The notes beneath the pieces were generated by a model. The model did not search any database, was not told the origin of the DNA, and worked only from the letters and a program-made list of their open reading frames with translations. The translations under genes and the position numbers were made by a program. Positions 42,906 to 51,261 of a stretch of 64,000 nt of DNA are shown one piece after another. The number at the start of each line of letters is the position of its first letter. Position 1 is the stretch's first letter. Source of the DNA: Streptomyces sp. IMTB 2501 (lineage in GTDB: Bacteria; Actinomycetota; Actinomycetes; Streptomycetales; Streptomycetaceae); the NCBI RefSeq assembly GCF_001953885.1, contig NZ_MQUS01000014.1:62001-126000 (forward strand), written 5' to 3'.

Positions 42906-43067
42906 CCCGAGGTGCCGTAGGGCATGCCGTGGGCGTGCCGTGTCATGAGCCGTACACGCATCCAGGCCGATTCGGCCTGCGCGCGCGTGCGGGTCAGTAC
43001 GTCGTGCGCGCGCGTGCTGGTCGGAGGGGCGTACAGGCCAGCCCGTCCCTGACGGCCCGCGTCGGTG

Positions 43068-44015
43068 TCAGACCTTCCACGCCCCGGCCGCCGCAGCCTG
43101 GCGTGCGTAGTCCCCGAAGTCCCGCGGCGCCCGGCCCAGCACCTGCCGTACGCCGTCCGAGACGTGCGCGTTCCGCCCGTCGAGCAGCGACGCGAACAGC
43201 TCGACCAGGAACTCCACCTCCTCGGGCGGCACCCCGAACCCGGCCAGCCGCTCTCCGTAGTCCCGCGGCGCAACCGCCCGGTACGTCAGCTCCCGCCCGG
43301 ACGCCGCGGCGACCTCGGCGACCGCCTCGCCGAAGGTCAGCAGCCGCGGCCCGGACACCTCCAGCGCCCGCCGCACATACCGGTCGCCGTCGGTGAGCGC
43401 CGCCACCACCACGTCCGCGATGTCCCGCACATCGACGAACGGCTCCCGCACCGCCCCGCCCGGGAACACCAGCTCCCCGCCGGTGCGCAGCTCCGCGAGC
43501 AGCGGCCCCTCGCTGAAGTTCTGCGCGAACCACGCGGCCCGTACGGCCGTCCACTCCGCACCCGACTCCGCCAGTGCCTGCTCCGTCGGCAGGGCCTGCT
43601 CCTCGCCACGGGCCGACAGCAGCACCAGCCGCCGTACCCCTAGCCCCACCGCCGTTCGGGCGAGTCGGCCGACCGCCTCCGGCGCGGACGGATCGCCCAC
43701 GTCCGTCGGGTACACCAGGTAGGCCGCGTCGGCGCCGCGCAGCACCGGCTGCCAGGTCGAACCGTCCTGCCAGTCGAAGCCCTGCGCGCGGGAGGCGGCG
43801 CGGACGGTCAGGCCCGCCGCACGCGCCGCCGCCGCGACCCGGCTGCCGGTACGGCCGGAGGCACCGGTCACGACCACCGTCGACACCGCCGTCCTCGTCG
43901 TCGTGTCCGCCGTCGCCCGCGTCGTGACGGTCTGCCGAGTGCTCCGAGTGCTCTGAGTGCTCTGAGTGCTCTGAGTGCTCTGCGTGTGCTGCGCGTTCTC
44001 CGTGTTCTGCGTCAT
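43068..44015 (-). CDS. NmrA-like NAD(P)-binding SDR protein
   Basis: A 315-residue atypical short-chain dehydrogenase. The dinucleotide motif VVVTGASGRTGSRVAAAARA starts near residue 47, later than the usual residue 3-5. EWTAVRAAWFAQNFSEG and FVDVRDIADVVVAALT are typical of the NmrA/ergot-type family, which lack the classic YxxxK pair and serve as redox sensors or reductases. The first 45 residues are a low-complexity Thr/Gln/Ser stretch encoded by tandem 9-base repeats. ATG 44015 lacks a good ribosome site, so a start nearer residue 44 is possible. It is divergent from an AraC regulator. Confidence 0.82.
   Translation of the reverse strand: MTQNTENAQHTQSTQSTQSTQSTRSTRQTVTTRATADTTTRTAVSTVVVTGASGRTGSRVAAAARAAGLTVRAASRAQGFDWQDGSTWQPVLRGADAAYLVYPTDVGDPSAPEAVGRLARTAVGLGVRRLVLLSARGEEQALPTEQALAESGAEWTAVRAAWFAQNFSEGPLLAELRTGGELVFPGGAVREPFVDVRDIADVVVAALTDGDRYVRRALEVSGPRLLTFGEAVAEVAAASGRELTYRAVAPRDYGERLAGFGVPPEEVEFLVELFASLLDGRNAHVSDGVRQVLGRAPRDFGDYARQAAAAGAWKV
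43937..43981. repeat. Five tandem copies of a 9-base unit
   Basis: GAGTGCTCT (plus strand) is repeated at 43946, 43955, 43964 and 43973, preceded by a one-mismatch copy at 43937. Read on the minus strand it encodes the TQS repeats at the N-terminus of the SDR protein. Copy-number change would keep the frame. Confidence 0.92.
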
Positions 44016-44084
44016 GCTCGTCAGTCAACTGCCGTGCGGAGACGGGCGACATCGCCGAGCCGCTCGCGCCCATAAGCGCGCGTC

Positions 44085-44090
44085 TACGCT
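44085..44090 (+). promoter_or_regulatory. -10 box TACGCT of a leaderless gene (AraC)
   Basis: TACGCT starts 12 bases before ATG 44097; no ribosome site lies between. Confidence 0.5.
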
Positions 44091-44096
44091 GCCGTC

Positions 44097-45044
44097 ATGG
44101 ACGCACTCGCAGGTCTGCTGGACGGTCCGCGCGCGCACGGCGCCTTCATGATCCGGGCATGCTTCGATCCGCCGTGGGCCGTGCGCGTGGAGGACGAGGC
44201 ACCGCTGACCGTGATGCTCATGGCACGCGGCACCGCCTGGATCACCCCTGACGGCGACGGCGTGCCGGTGCGGCTCGGCCTCGGAGACCTGGCGATCGCG
44301 CGCGGCCCGGACGCGTACACCTGCGGCGGCGAACCGGACACCGTTCCACAGGCGCTGATCCTGCCCGGCGGCGAGTGCCGCTACCCCGACGGCACCTCCC
44401 TGAACGGCTCCATGGACCTGGGGCTGCGCACCTGGGGCGACCGCCCCGACGCCGCCACGGTCATGCTCATCGGCACCTACCTGATGCGCGGCGAGATCCA
44501 CGGCCGCCTCCTTGACGCCCTGCCACCGCTGCTGACACTTCCCGCCGCGGTGTGGGACTGCCCGCTCACACCGCTGCTGGCCGAGGAGATCGTGCGCGAC
44601 GAACCCGGCCAGGAGGTGGTTTTGGACCGCCTGCTGGACCTGTTGCTCATCAGCGCGCTCAGGGTCTGGTTCTCCCGCCCGGAGTCCGCGGCCCCGGCCT
44701 GGTACCGGGCACTGGGCGACCCGGTCGTCGGCCGTGCGCTGCGCCTGCTGCAGGACGATCCGGCGCACCCGTGGACCGTGGCCGCGCTCGCCGCCAAGGC
44801 GGGGGTGTCCCGCGCGGCCCTCGCCCGCCGCTTCACCGGCCTCGTGGGCGAACCACCGATGTCCTATCTGACCGGCTGGCGCCTCGCCCTCGCCGCCGAC
44901 AGGCTGCGCGACACGGACCTCACCCTCGACACCATCGCGCGCCACGTCGGGTACGGCAGCGCCTTCGCCCTCTCCACCGCCTTCAAGCGCGTGTACGGCG
45001 TGAGCCCGCAGGAACACCGGGCGGGCCGCGCCGGCCGCCCCTGA
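44097..45044 (+). CDS. AraC family regulator with cupin domain
   Basis: A 315-residue regulator. The N-terminal cupin (about residues 5-180; VLMLMARGTAWI-like strand VMLMARGTAWITPDGDGVPV, and LGLGDLAIARGPDAY) resembles the AraC_binding/cupin_6 group. Two helix-turn-helix motifs follow from residue 215: HPWTVAALAAKAGVSRAALA and LTLDTIARHVGYGSAFALST. It is leaderless and divergent from the NmrA-like gene (81 bases between starts), so that gene is its likely target. Proteins of this group often sense redox or small carbonyl compounds, but no inducer can be named here. Confidence 0.92.
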   Translation: MDALAGLLDGPRAHGAFMIRACFDPPWAVRVEDEAPLTVMLMARGTAWITPDGDGVPVRLGLGDLAIARGPDAYTCGGEPDTVPQALILPGGECRYPDGTSLNGSMDLGLRTWGDRPDAATVMLIGTYLMRGEIHGRLLDALPPLLTLPAAVWDCPLTPLLAEEIVRDEPGQEVVLDRLLDLLLISALRVWFSRPESAAPAWYRALGDPVVGRALRLLQDDPAHPWTVAALAAKAGVSRAALARRFTGLVGEPPMSYLTGWRLALAADRLRDTDLTLDTIARHVGYGSAFALSTAFKRVYGVSPQEHRAGRAGRP

Positions 45045-45215
45045 GGACCACGCCCCAGATCTCCACCCTCGCACTCCACCTGCTTTCCACCTGGCTCTCC
45101 ACCCGTGCTCCGATCCGCCGGGCACCGCTTCGGATCTAGCGTTTTCCGCAGGTCGGCGCTGTCCGGCCGGAGGCAGAGAGGCGGAGGCAGAGCGCCGGGC
45201 AAGGAGGCGGAGGGT

Positions 45216-46157
45216 ATGGCGAACTCGGCGGGCAGGGCGGACATGGCGGGTGCGGCGGAGGGGACAGATGCGACGGGCGCGACGGGCCAGGTACGGCCGC
45301 TGGGCGTGGGGGAGAGGAAGGGGAAGGGCGGTGCGGCCTACGGCCCGCTGCTCTCGACAGCCGTCGACATCGTCCTGCCGCTCCTCGTCTACTACGCGGC
45401 CCGCGCCCTCGGCATCGGACAGGGGCCGGCTCTGCTGCTCGGCGGTGCACCACCCGCTCTGCGCCTGATGACCGGTGCGGTGCGGCGGCGCCGGATCGAC
45501 GGTGTGGACCTGTTCTTCACGGTGCTGCTGGCCGCCGCCGCGCTGGCCACCCTGATCGGTGGCAGTACCCGGATCCTGCTGTTCAAGGACGCGGCGCTGT
45601 CCCTCGTGGTCGGCGCCTGGGTGCTCGGCACCGGGTTCACCGACAGACCGCTGGCCTTCCAGCTGAGCCAGCGACTGCACCGGGGCCCGGCGGCCCTGGC
45701 GAGGGCCCGGACATGGCGGGGCTCCGCCGACCTCCGCCGCGGACTGCGCGTCCTGACGGTCGTCTGGGGCGCCGAGCAACTGCTCGACGGCGCCTTCGGC
45801 ACACTCGCCGCCGCCACCCTGCCCACCGGCATCGTGCCGCTGCTCACCCGGGTCCTCTCACTCCTGCTCCTCACCCTGACCGCCGCGGCCACCGCCGCCT
45901 ACGCCCGCCGCTTCCGCAGCCGTTACGGCGTCCGGCTGTTCGGCGCCATCGGCACCGGAGGCGGTGCCATAGCCCCTGACACCGGAGGCAGTGCCGAGGC
46001 CCTGGGCACTGAAAGCGGCGCCGGAGGCGGGACCGGTGTCCCCGCCGAGGGGTGGCAGGCGACGGCGGACGGGGGCATTCGCGAGGGCATACGCACCACG
46101 CCGGTGCCGCCGCGTCCCGAGCCGGCACCGGCGTCCGAGCCGAGCGACCGGCCGTAG
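45216..46157 (+). CDS. VC0807-like membrane protein
   Basis: A 313-residue protein with five or six hydrophobic segments: LLSTAVDIVLPLLVYYAARA, GPALLLGGAPPALRLM, LFFTVLLAAAALATLIGGST, ALSLVVGAWVLGTGF, TVVWGAEQLLDGAFGTLAAA and LLTRVLSLLLLTLTAAATAA. This resembles the VC0807 family of intracellular-septation-like membrane proteins of unknown function. The tail after residue 235 is Gly/Ala/Pro-rich and likely disordered. ATG 45216 is preceded by AGGAGGCGGAGGG. The upstream in-frame extension has no support. Single gene. Confidence 0.82.
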   Translation: MANSAGRADMAGAAEGTDATGATGQVRPLGVGERKGKGGAAYGPLLSTAVDIVLPLLVYYAARALGIGQGPALLLGGAPPALRLMTGAVRRRRIDGVDLFFTVLLAAAALATLIGGSTRILLFKDAALSLVVGAWVLGTGFTDRPLAFQLSQRLHRGPAALARARTWRGSADLRRGLRVLTVVWGAEQLLDGAFGTLAAATLPTGIVPLLTRVLSLLLLTLTAAATAAYARRFRSRYGVRLFGAIGTGGGAIAPDTGGSAEALGTESGAGGGTGVPAEGWQATADGGIREGIRTTPVPPRPEPAPASEPSDRP

Positions 46158-46209
46158 GGCGGGCACTCCTGGAGCGGGGGATGCCGGGCCCTGGGGCCCA
46201 CCAGCGACG

Positions 46210-46215
46210 TACGCT
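46210..46215 (+). promoter_or_regulatory. -10 box TACGCT deciding the start of the AraC gene
   Basis: TACGCT begins 13 bases before GTG 46223, fitting a leaderless mRNA starting at that GTG. The competing start ATG 46181 lies upstream of this box. Confidence 0.45.
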
Positions 46216-46222
46216 GGCACAC

Positions 46223-46909
46223 GTGTACGCGGAGCGGGCGTCCCGGCTGACAGGCGCGGTCGTGTGGACGAACACCCCGGACGGGGCCGGTGCCGGGCCG
46301 GTGCTGCCCGACGGCTGCATGGATCTGCTGTGGAGCGAGGGCCGGCTGCTGGTCGCGGGCCCCGACACCCGCCCCTACGTCCCTGAGGGCCCACCCCGCT
46401 CCTGGGCAGGCATCCGCTTCTACCCCGGCACCGCACCCGCACTGTTCGGCGTACCCGCGCACGAACTGCGCGATCTACGGGTCGACTTGGCCGACCTGTG
46501 GCCCGCCGCCCGGGTCCGGCGACTGTGTGAGGGGGTGGAGGCGACGCCCGACCCGGTGGCGGCACTGGAGGACATCGCCGTGGACCGGGCCGCGCGGACC
46601 ACGGCCCCAGACCCGCTGCTGCGCCGGCTGGTGGAGCGTCTGGACGAGGGCCGCCCGGTGTCCGCCACGGCCGCCGAACTCGGCATCGGCACCCGCACGT
46701 TGCACCGCCGCTGCCTGGGCGCGTTCGGCTACGGTTCCAAGACGCTGGCCCGCATCCTGCGTCTGCAACGGGCGCTGGCGCTGGCCCGTGCCGGAATGCC
46801 GTACGCCGAGACGGCCCTGCGTGCCGGGTATGCGGACCAGCCTCATCTTGCCCGAGAGGTGAGGGAGTTGACGGGTATGCCGCTCGGTACGCTACTCGGC
46901 GCCGGGTAG
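46223..46909 (+). CDS. AraC family transcriptional regulator
   Basis: A 228-residue regulator. The N-terminal domain (residues 1-140) reads VVWTNTPDGAGAGPVLPDGC with MDLLWSEGRLLVAGPDT and GIRFYPGTAPALFGVPAHEL, the sensor type found in many actinobacterial AraC proteins. The DNA-binding domain has VSATAAELGIGTRTLHRRCL and YAETALRAGYADQPHLAREV. I chose the leaderless GTG 46223, but ATG 46181 with GGAG six bases upstream cannot be excluded and adds 14 residues. The 3' end overlaps the convergent VOC gene by 18 bases; that gene may be a target. Confidence 0.87.
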   Translation: MYAERASRLTGAVVWTNTPDGAGAGPVLPDGCMDLLWSEGRLLVAGPDTRPYVPEGPPRSWAGIRFYPGTAPALFGVPAHELRDLRVDLADLWPAARVRRLCEGVEATPDPVAALEDIAVDRAARTTAPDPLLRRLVERLDEGRPVSATAAELGIGTRTLHRRCLGAFGYGSKTLARILRLQRALALARAGMPYAETALRAGYADQPHLAREVRELTGMPLGTLLGAG

Positions 46910-47293
46910 CGGGGCGAACAGGTCGACGCCGTTGCCGTCGGGGTCGTGCACGGTGGCGTACCGCTGCCCCCAGAACGCGTCCCACGGCTTCAGCTCCCCG
47001 TGGTGGCCGGCGGCCACCAGGTCCTCGTACAGGGCGTCGACCTCGGCGGGCGAGTCGCACCGGAAGGCGAGCCCCACGCGCCCGCCGCCCTGGGGCGGCC
47101 GCCAGCCGGAGTGGAAGGAGCGGACGGTTGCCTCGGTGTCCAGCGCGAGCACCAGCCCACCGGGCAACTCGGCCTCGACATGCGGCTGTTCCTCGGCGCC
47201 GGGAGGGAAGACCAGTCCGAGGCGACGGTAGAAGGCGAGTGAGGCGGCCAGGTCGGAGGCCACCACGCCGATCACGGCGAATCGTGCAGTCAT
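46892..47293 (-). CDS. VOC family (glyoxalase/bleomycin-resistance fold) protein
   Basis: A 133-residue single VOC module pair. It starts FAVIGVVASDLAASLAFYRR and ends YATVHDPDGNGVDLFAPL, the usual strands with Glu/Asp/His ligands (HVEAEL in the middle). The fold covers glyoxalases, dioxygenases and drug-binding resistance proteins; nothing here selects one. ATG 47293 is the start. The stop overlaps the 3' end of the AraC gene. Confidence 0.88.
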   Translation of the reverse strand: MTARFAVIGVVASDLAASLAFYRRLGLVFPPGAEEQPHVEAELPGGLVLALDTEATVRSFHSGWRPPQGGGRVGLAFRCDSPAEVDALYEDLVAAGHHGELKPWDAFWGQRYATVHDPDGNGVDLFAPLPGAE

Positions 47294-47355
47294 GCGGTCA
47301 CCGTAGGCGGGCGGCCGCCGCCCGGTCTTGAAGGAATCGGACACCCTCGCGCGCC

Positions 47356-47988
47356 TCAGGCGAAGGTGACCGGTCCGTTGGGGGTGTCCACGGTGAAGGA
47401 GAGCGCGACCGGTCCCGGGGCGAGTGTCAGTCCGGTGTCCAGGGCCGCGAGGGGGCCGCGCACCTCCTCCGGGTCCGGGACAGTGGCGGTCACCTCCAGC
47501 AGCGGGGTGACCGGCAGGCCCGAGGCGGCCGGGTGGCGGGAGTCGCCCCAGCCGATCAGGAACGGGACCAGCCCGGAGGGATGCGCGTGGTCGCCGTCGG
47601 TCAGCCGCCAGCGCAGCACGGTGCCGTCCGGCGTACGGCGGCTCATCGGGCGCGCGGGCCCCGGGTCGTAGCCCCGAGCGCGTGCCGTCGTGATCGCCGC
47701 ATCCAGGTCGGCCGGACTGATCGCCCAGGTCAGCGTGCACGGCCCGGCCAGCCGGTCGACTCCGAACGGCCGTGGCCCGGCGGGCTCGGGCTGCTCGGGG
47801 TCGGGGCCGAGGATCTCCAGATAGCTCCGGCCGCCCAGCCCCACCAGATGGTTGCGTGTGCCGAGGCCGAGATGCACCCCGCCGGGGACGGGCGTCACCC
47901 CGGTCCGCCGCGCGAAGTCGGCGACCGTCGCCGCCAGGTCGGGCGTGGCGAGGACGAGATGGTCCAGGAGCGGGGGAACGGCGTTCAT
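47356..47988 (-). CDS. VOC family protein (glyoxalase-like domain)
   Basis: A 210-residue protein. LLDHLVLATPDLAATVADFA at the N-terminus and GTRNHLVGLGGRSYLEILGP with HLVG are the first module of the larger glyoxalase-like domain type. The second half (LTWAISPADLDAAITTARAR, then SGLVPFLIGWG) is more divergent. ATG 47988 is supported by a -10 box TAGCCT (47997-48002, minus strand) eight bases upstream, implying a leaderless mRNA; GTG 48009 would include that box in the coding region. The gene is 62 bases upstream of the smaller VOC gene and may be co-transcribed. Function unknown. Confidence 0.82.
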   Translation of the reverse strand: MNAVPPLLDHLVLATPDLAATVADFARRTGVTPVPGGVHLGLGTRNHLVGLGGRSYLEILGPDPEQPEPAGPRPFGVDRLAGPCTLTWAISPADLDAAITTARARGYDPGPARPMSRRTPDGTVLRWRLTDGDHAHPSGLVPFLIGWGDSRHPAASGLPVTPLLEVTATVPDPEEVRGPLAALDTGLTLAPGPVALSFTVDTPNGPVTFA

Positions 47989-48129
47989 GACCGGCGAGGC
48001 TACGGTCACCGTCCCTTCGCTTCAAGAGAGTTGGCCCGGAGGCCTGGCAGGTCGAGGCCCTGCGTGAGGTTTCTGCGGTGCGGAGGTTCCGCCGTTGGGG
48101 GAGTAAAGCTCACGTGCGTGGAGGGCCAC

Positions 48130-48336
48130 GTGAGTGCGGCTCACCCCCGAGGGCGCGGGCGTGTGACCGGTGCCGTACCACGGCTGGGGGCCGTCGCGGC
48201 GGCCGCCGCCGCACTGCTCGGGGCCGCCGTCGCGCCAGCGGGGACCGAGAGAGGCCTGATCACCGTGATTGCAGCACCTGTCGGCCGCTCGGGATCAAAC
48301 CGTCGGCCGTCCGCCCGGCGGCTCGGCCGTGCTTGA
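48130..48336 (+). pseudogene. Truncated secreted protein, signal-peptide remnant
   Basis: From GTG 48130 a 68-residue frame contains TGAVPRLGAVAAAAAALLGA and AVAPAGTERGLITVIAAPVG, a convincing signal peptide and mature N-terminus, then unrelated Arg-rich residues up to the stop at 48336. It runs into the 3' end of the convergent LacI gene. It is probably the 5' remnant of a secreted enzyme lost in a rearrangement. A small real peptide is possible but less likely. Confidence 0.4.
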
Positions 48337-49353
48337 GCGCCGTACCAGCCGGGTCGACAGCTCGGTGCGGGTGCCCTCCGGGCGCTCCCCGTGCATCATC
48401 CGCACCAGCAGCCGCAGCGCGGTCGCCGCCATCTCGCCGAGCGGCTGGCGGACGGTGGTCAGCGCAGGGGCGGCCCAGCGGGCCTCGGGCAGATCGTCGA
48501 AGCCGACGACGCTCATATCGTCAGGCACTCGCAACTCCCGTTCCGCGAGCGCCTGGTACGCCCCGAGGGCCATCCGGTCGGAGCACACGAACACGGCCGT
48601 CGGCGGCTCGGGCAGGTCCAGCAGTTCGTGCATGCACCGCCGGGCGGTGGCCTCGTCGAAGTCGGCGTGCCGCACATAATCGGCCCGGTGCCGCACGCCG
48701 GCCGAGGCGAGCGCGGAACGGTGACCGGCCACCCGGGCGCTGCCGCACAGCGTGCGCCGGTGACCGGCGATCACCGCGATCCGCCGGTGGCCGAGCCCGA
48801 GCAGATGCTCGGTCGCGCTCACCCCGCCCTGCCAGTTGGCCGCCCCGACCGACACCACCCCGGCCGGCGGCTCGTGCGCGGGGTCGATCAGCGCGTACGG
48901 GATGCGCTGGTGGTCCAGCCACGCGTACTGCGACGGCGACAGCTCCGGCAGATTGAACAGCACGCCCGAGGAGCCGCGCGCCGTCAGCTTGTCCAGCCAG
49001 CCCCGCTCCGGCCGGCCGCCCCGGGGCCGGGTCAGCCCGGCCGAGACCACCACCTCCAGGCCCGCCTCGTACGCCGCCGCCTCCACCCCGTGCAGCACGG
49101 CGCCCGACCAAGGGCTCTGCAGTGAGTGCACCACCAGGTCGACCAGGCCCTGCGTCCTCGCCGTGTCGAAGCGGGGCCGGCGCACATAGCCGAGCCGGTC
49201 CAGGGCCTCGGTGACCCGGCGACGGGTCTCCGGTGCCACGTCCTCGCGGCCGTTGACCACTTTCGACGCCGTGGGCACCGACACCCCGGCCTCCCGGGCC
49301 ACCACCGCCAGCGTCGGCCCGGCCGGCACCCGCACACTCCCCGCACGGACCAC
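48295..49353 (-). CDS. LacI family transcriptional regulator
   Basis: A 352-residue repressor type. The helix-turn-helix and hinge are TLAVVAREAGVSVPTASKVV, then NGREDVAPETRRRVTEALDR (residues about 12-55), followed by a periplasmic-binding-like sensor domain with VVGFDDLPEARWAAPALTTV near the C-terminus. GTG 49353 follows GGAGAGG at eight bases. It is divergent from a carboxylesterase, and an operator-like GAAAGCGCTTCC lies between them. Related sites precede the rhamnogalacturonan lyase/acetylesterase genes, so this protein is a good candidate for the regulator of the whole pectin locus. The effector is probably a sugar from rhamnogalacturonan, by inference. Confidence 0.9.
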   Translation of the reverse strand: MVRAGSVRVPAGPTLAVVAREAGVSVPTASKVVNGREDVAPETRRRVTEALDRLGYVRRPRFDTARTQGLVDLVVHSLQSPWSGAVLHGVEAAAYEAGLEVVVSAGLTRPRGGRPERGWLDKLTARGSSGVLFNLPELSPSQYAWLDHQRIPYALIDPAHEPPAGVVSVGAANWQGGVSATEHLLGLGHRRIAVIAGHRRTLCGSARVAGHRSALASAGVRHRADYVRHADFDEATARRCMHELLDLPEPPTAVFVCSDRMALGAYQALAERELRVPDDMSVVGFDDLPEARWAAPALTTVRQPLGEMAATALRLLVRMMHGERPEGTRTELSTRLVRRSSTAEPPGGRPTV

Positions 49354-49403
49354 AGAAACCGCCTCTCCGGCCCGCCCTCTTCCCGGGCCTGCCCACCGAT
49401 GCA

Positions 49404-49415
49404 GAAAGCGCTTCC
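49404..49415. promoter_or_regulatory. LacI-type operator, site A
   Basis: GAAAGCGCTTCC matches GAAAGCGCTTTC at 11 of 12 positions. It sits 51 bases before the LacI start and directly next to a -10-like TATGAT (49416-49421) pointing towards the esterase gene. Confidence 0.6.
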
Positions 49416-49594
49416 TATGATAGATGGGTGTCAACACGGACGTGAAGACACGGGAATTCACGAGCGGTACGCCGAACGGCCCAGTGCCGGGCCCCTGCGC
49501 CGGAATAGCTGCCCGCACTGTGATGCTCTGAGGTGAACAGGACACTCAGTGTGGCTGTGAAGGACGCAGGAGCACGGCGAAGGGCTGGTGGGCG

Positions 49595-51169
49595 ATGACG
49601 GCAGACCAGACGGGCCCCGTGGTCAGAACGCCCCACGGGGCCGTACGCGGCCGGTACGAGCGGGGGATCGCGGTGTTCCGGGGCATCCCGTACGCCGCCC
49701 CGCCCGTCGGCCCTCTCCGGTTCCGGCCGCCGGAGCCGCTCGAACCCTGGGACGGCGTACGCGACAGCGGCGCCTTCGGTCCGACCGCGCCGAAACCGCC
49801 GTACTCCGAGGCGTTCGCCCAGTACCTGTCCGACCCCGAGATCCCCGGGGACGACTGCCTCAACCTCAACGTGTGGACCCCGGAGCCATACCCCGGAGCC
49901 CGGCTCCCCGTCCTCCTCTGGCTCCATGGCGGCGCCCTGACCAGGGGCTCCTCAGCCGTCACCGTGTACGACGGCGGTACCTTCGCCCGGGACGGCGTCG
50001 TCTGCGTGTCCATCAACTACCGGCTGGGCGTGGAGGGTTACGGACTCTTCCCCGACGCACCGCCCAACCCTGGACTGCGCGACCAGCTCGCCGCGCTGCG
50101 CTGGGTCCACGAAGTGATCGGCGCCTTCGGCGGCGACCCCGACCGGATCACCCTGTGCGGACAGTCGGCCGGCGCCATCAGCGCCGGAGCCCTGCTCGCC
50201 GCCCCCCAGACCCGGGGTCTGATCCGGCGCGCGGTGCTGCAGAGCGGCCCGCCCGAGGTCGCCGAGCGCGCCAAGGTACGGCGGATGGTGCGCCGTATGG
50301 CCACCCGCCTGAAGATCCCCGCCACCGCCGAGGCCTTCGCCGCCGTCGACCGCGGCCTGCTGCTGCGCACCCAGGCCGAGGTCGGCCGGCTCAGCAGCCC
50401 GGTGCTCGGCGGACCCGCCTTCGGGATCGTCGTCGACGACGACCTCGTCCCCCGCGACCCCCTGCAGGCCCTGATCGACGGCGACGCCGCCCCGGGCGTG
50501 GAGCTGCTCATGGGCTGGACCCGGGACGAGTACCGGCTGTGGCTGGTGCCCGGCGGACTCCTCGAACACGTCGACCGGCTCGGCCCCGTCTCCCTGGCCG
50601 GCGCCATGGCCCGCTGCCGCGCCGGCCACGAGGTGCCCCGCGGCTACCGCGCCCTGCATCCCGACGCCGGCACCGCCGAGATCGTCGGCCAGATGGTCAC
50701 CGACCATCTGCTGCGCATCCCCCTGCACCGCCTCGCCGACTCCCGCCCCGGCGTCTCCTACCTCTACGAGTTCGCCTGGCCGTCCGGCCGCCCGTCCCTC
50801 GGCGCCTGCCACGCCCTGGAGCTGGGCTTCGTCTTCGACTCCGGCGACACGCCCGAATCGAAGAAGCTGGCGGGCGAGGGCGCCCCGCAGGAGCTGTGCG
50901 ACGCGATGCACGGAGCCTGGGTACGCTTCGCCACGACCGGCGACCCCGGCTGGGAGCCCTGGGACGCGTCGCATCCGGTACGGATCTTCGGCGACCGCGT
51001 CCCGTATACCGCATACGGTCCACGAGATGCGGAATTCGCCCTCTGGACCACCGCCACCACCGTCCCCGATCCCGCCCCGGCCACCGACACCGTCACCCGG
51101 CCCCCCGGAACGGAACTGGCGGCAGCGGTACGCCGCCTACGGAGGTCGGTCGCCGCCAGACGCCGCTGA
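49595..51169 (+). CDS. Type-B carboxylesterase/lipase family protein
   Basis: A 524-residue alpha/beta hydrolase of the carboxylesterase type. GIAVFRGIPYAAPPVGPLRF at the N-terminus, DDCLNLNVWTP, the oxyanion stretch LLWLHGGALTRGSS, the nucleophile Ser in LCGQSAGAISAGAL near residue 192, and the catalytic His in LGACHALELGFVF near 408 are all present. No signal peptide is visible, so it acts inside the cell. Divergent from the LacI gene and next to the pectin genes, it may deacylate imported pectin fragments. That is inference; other esters are equally possible. ATG 49595 follows GGGCG-rich sequence without a strong ribosome site. Confidence 0.9.
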   Translation: MTADQTGPVVRTPHGAVRGRYERGIAVFRGIPYAAPPVGPLRFRPPEPLEPWDGVRDSGAFGPTAPKPPYSEAFAQYLSDPEIPGDDCLNLNVWTPEPYPGARLPVLLWLHGGALTRGSSAVTVYDGGTFARDGVVCVSINYRLGVEGYGLFPDAPPNPGLRDQLAALRWVHEVIGAFGGDPDRITLCGQSAGAISAGALLAAPQTRGLIRRAVLQSGPPEVAERAKVRRMVRRMATRLKIPATAEAFAAVDRGLLLRTQAEVGRLSSPVLGGPAFGIVVDDDLVPRDPLQALIDGDAAPGVELLMGWTRDEYRLWLVPGGLLEHVDRLGPVSLAGAMARCRAGHEVPRGYRALHPDAGTAEIVGQMVTDHLLRIPLHRLADSRPGVSYLYEFAWPSGRPSLGACHALELGFVFDSGDTPESKKLAGEGAPQELCDAMHGAWVRFATTGDPGWEPWDASHPVRIFGDRVPYTAYGPRDAEFALWTTATTVPDPAPATDTVTRPPGTELAAAVRRLRRSVAARRR

Positions 51170-51193
51170 CGGCGCCTCGAAAGAAGGGGCGGC

Positions 51194-51240
51194 GAAATAG
51201 GGGCGCGGGGAACTGCGCGACCAGCCACAGACGAGCCGCG
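51194..51240. repeat. Streptomyces-type dispersed intergenic repeat
   Basis: The motif GGGGCGCGGGGAACTGCGCG followed by ACCAGCCACAGACGAGCCGC is, to my knowledge, a sequence found in many copies between convergent genes in Streptomyces genomes. Here it lies exactly between the convergent esterase and mmuM stops. It probably acts as a bidirectional terminator or REP-like element. Confidence 0.6.
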
Positions 51241-51261
51241 CCCGCCCTGCACGCCCGGCCC

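Noticed and set aside
42994..44073. Minus-strand frame with HSEHSEHSEH repeats
   Set aside because: It is the alternative frame of the 9-base repeat. The SDR frame contains a full Rossmann fold and is the coding one.
47533..48336. A 267-codon plus-strand gene running into the LacI region
   Set aside because: Its first 600 bases are antisense to the VOC gene. Only the part from 48130 shows a signal peptide and is listed as a remnant.
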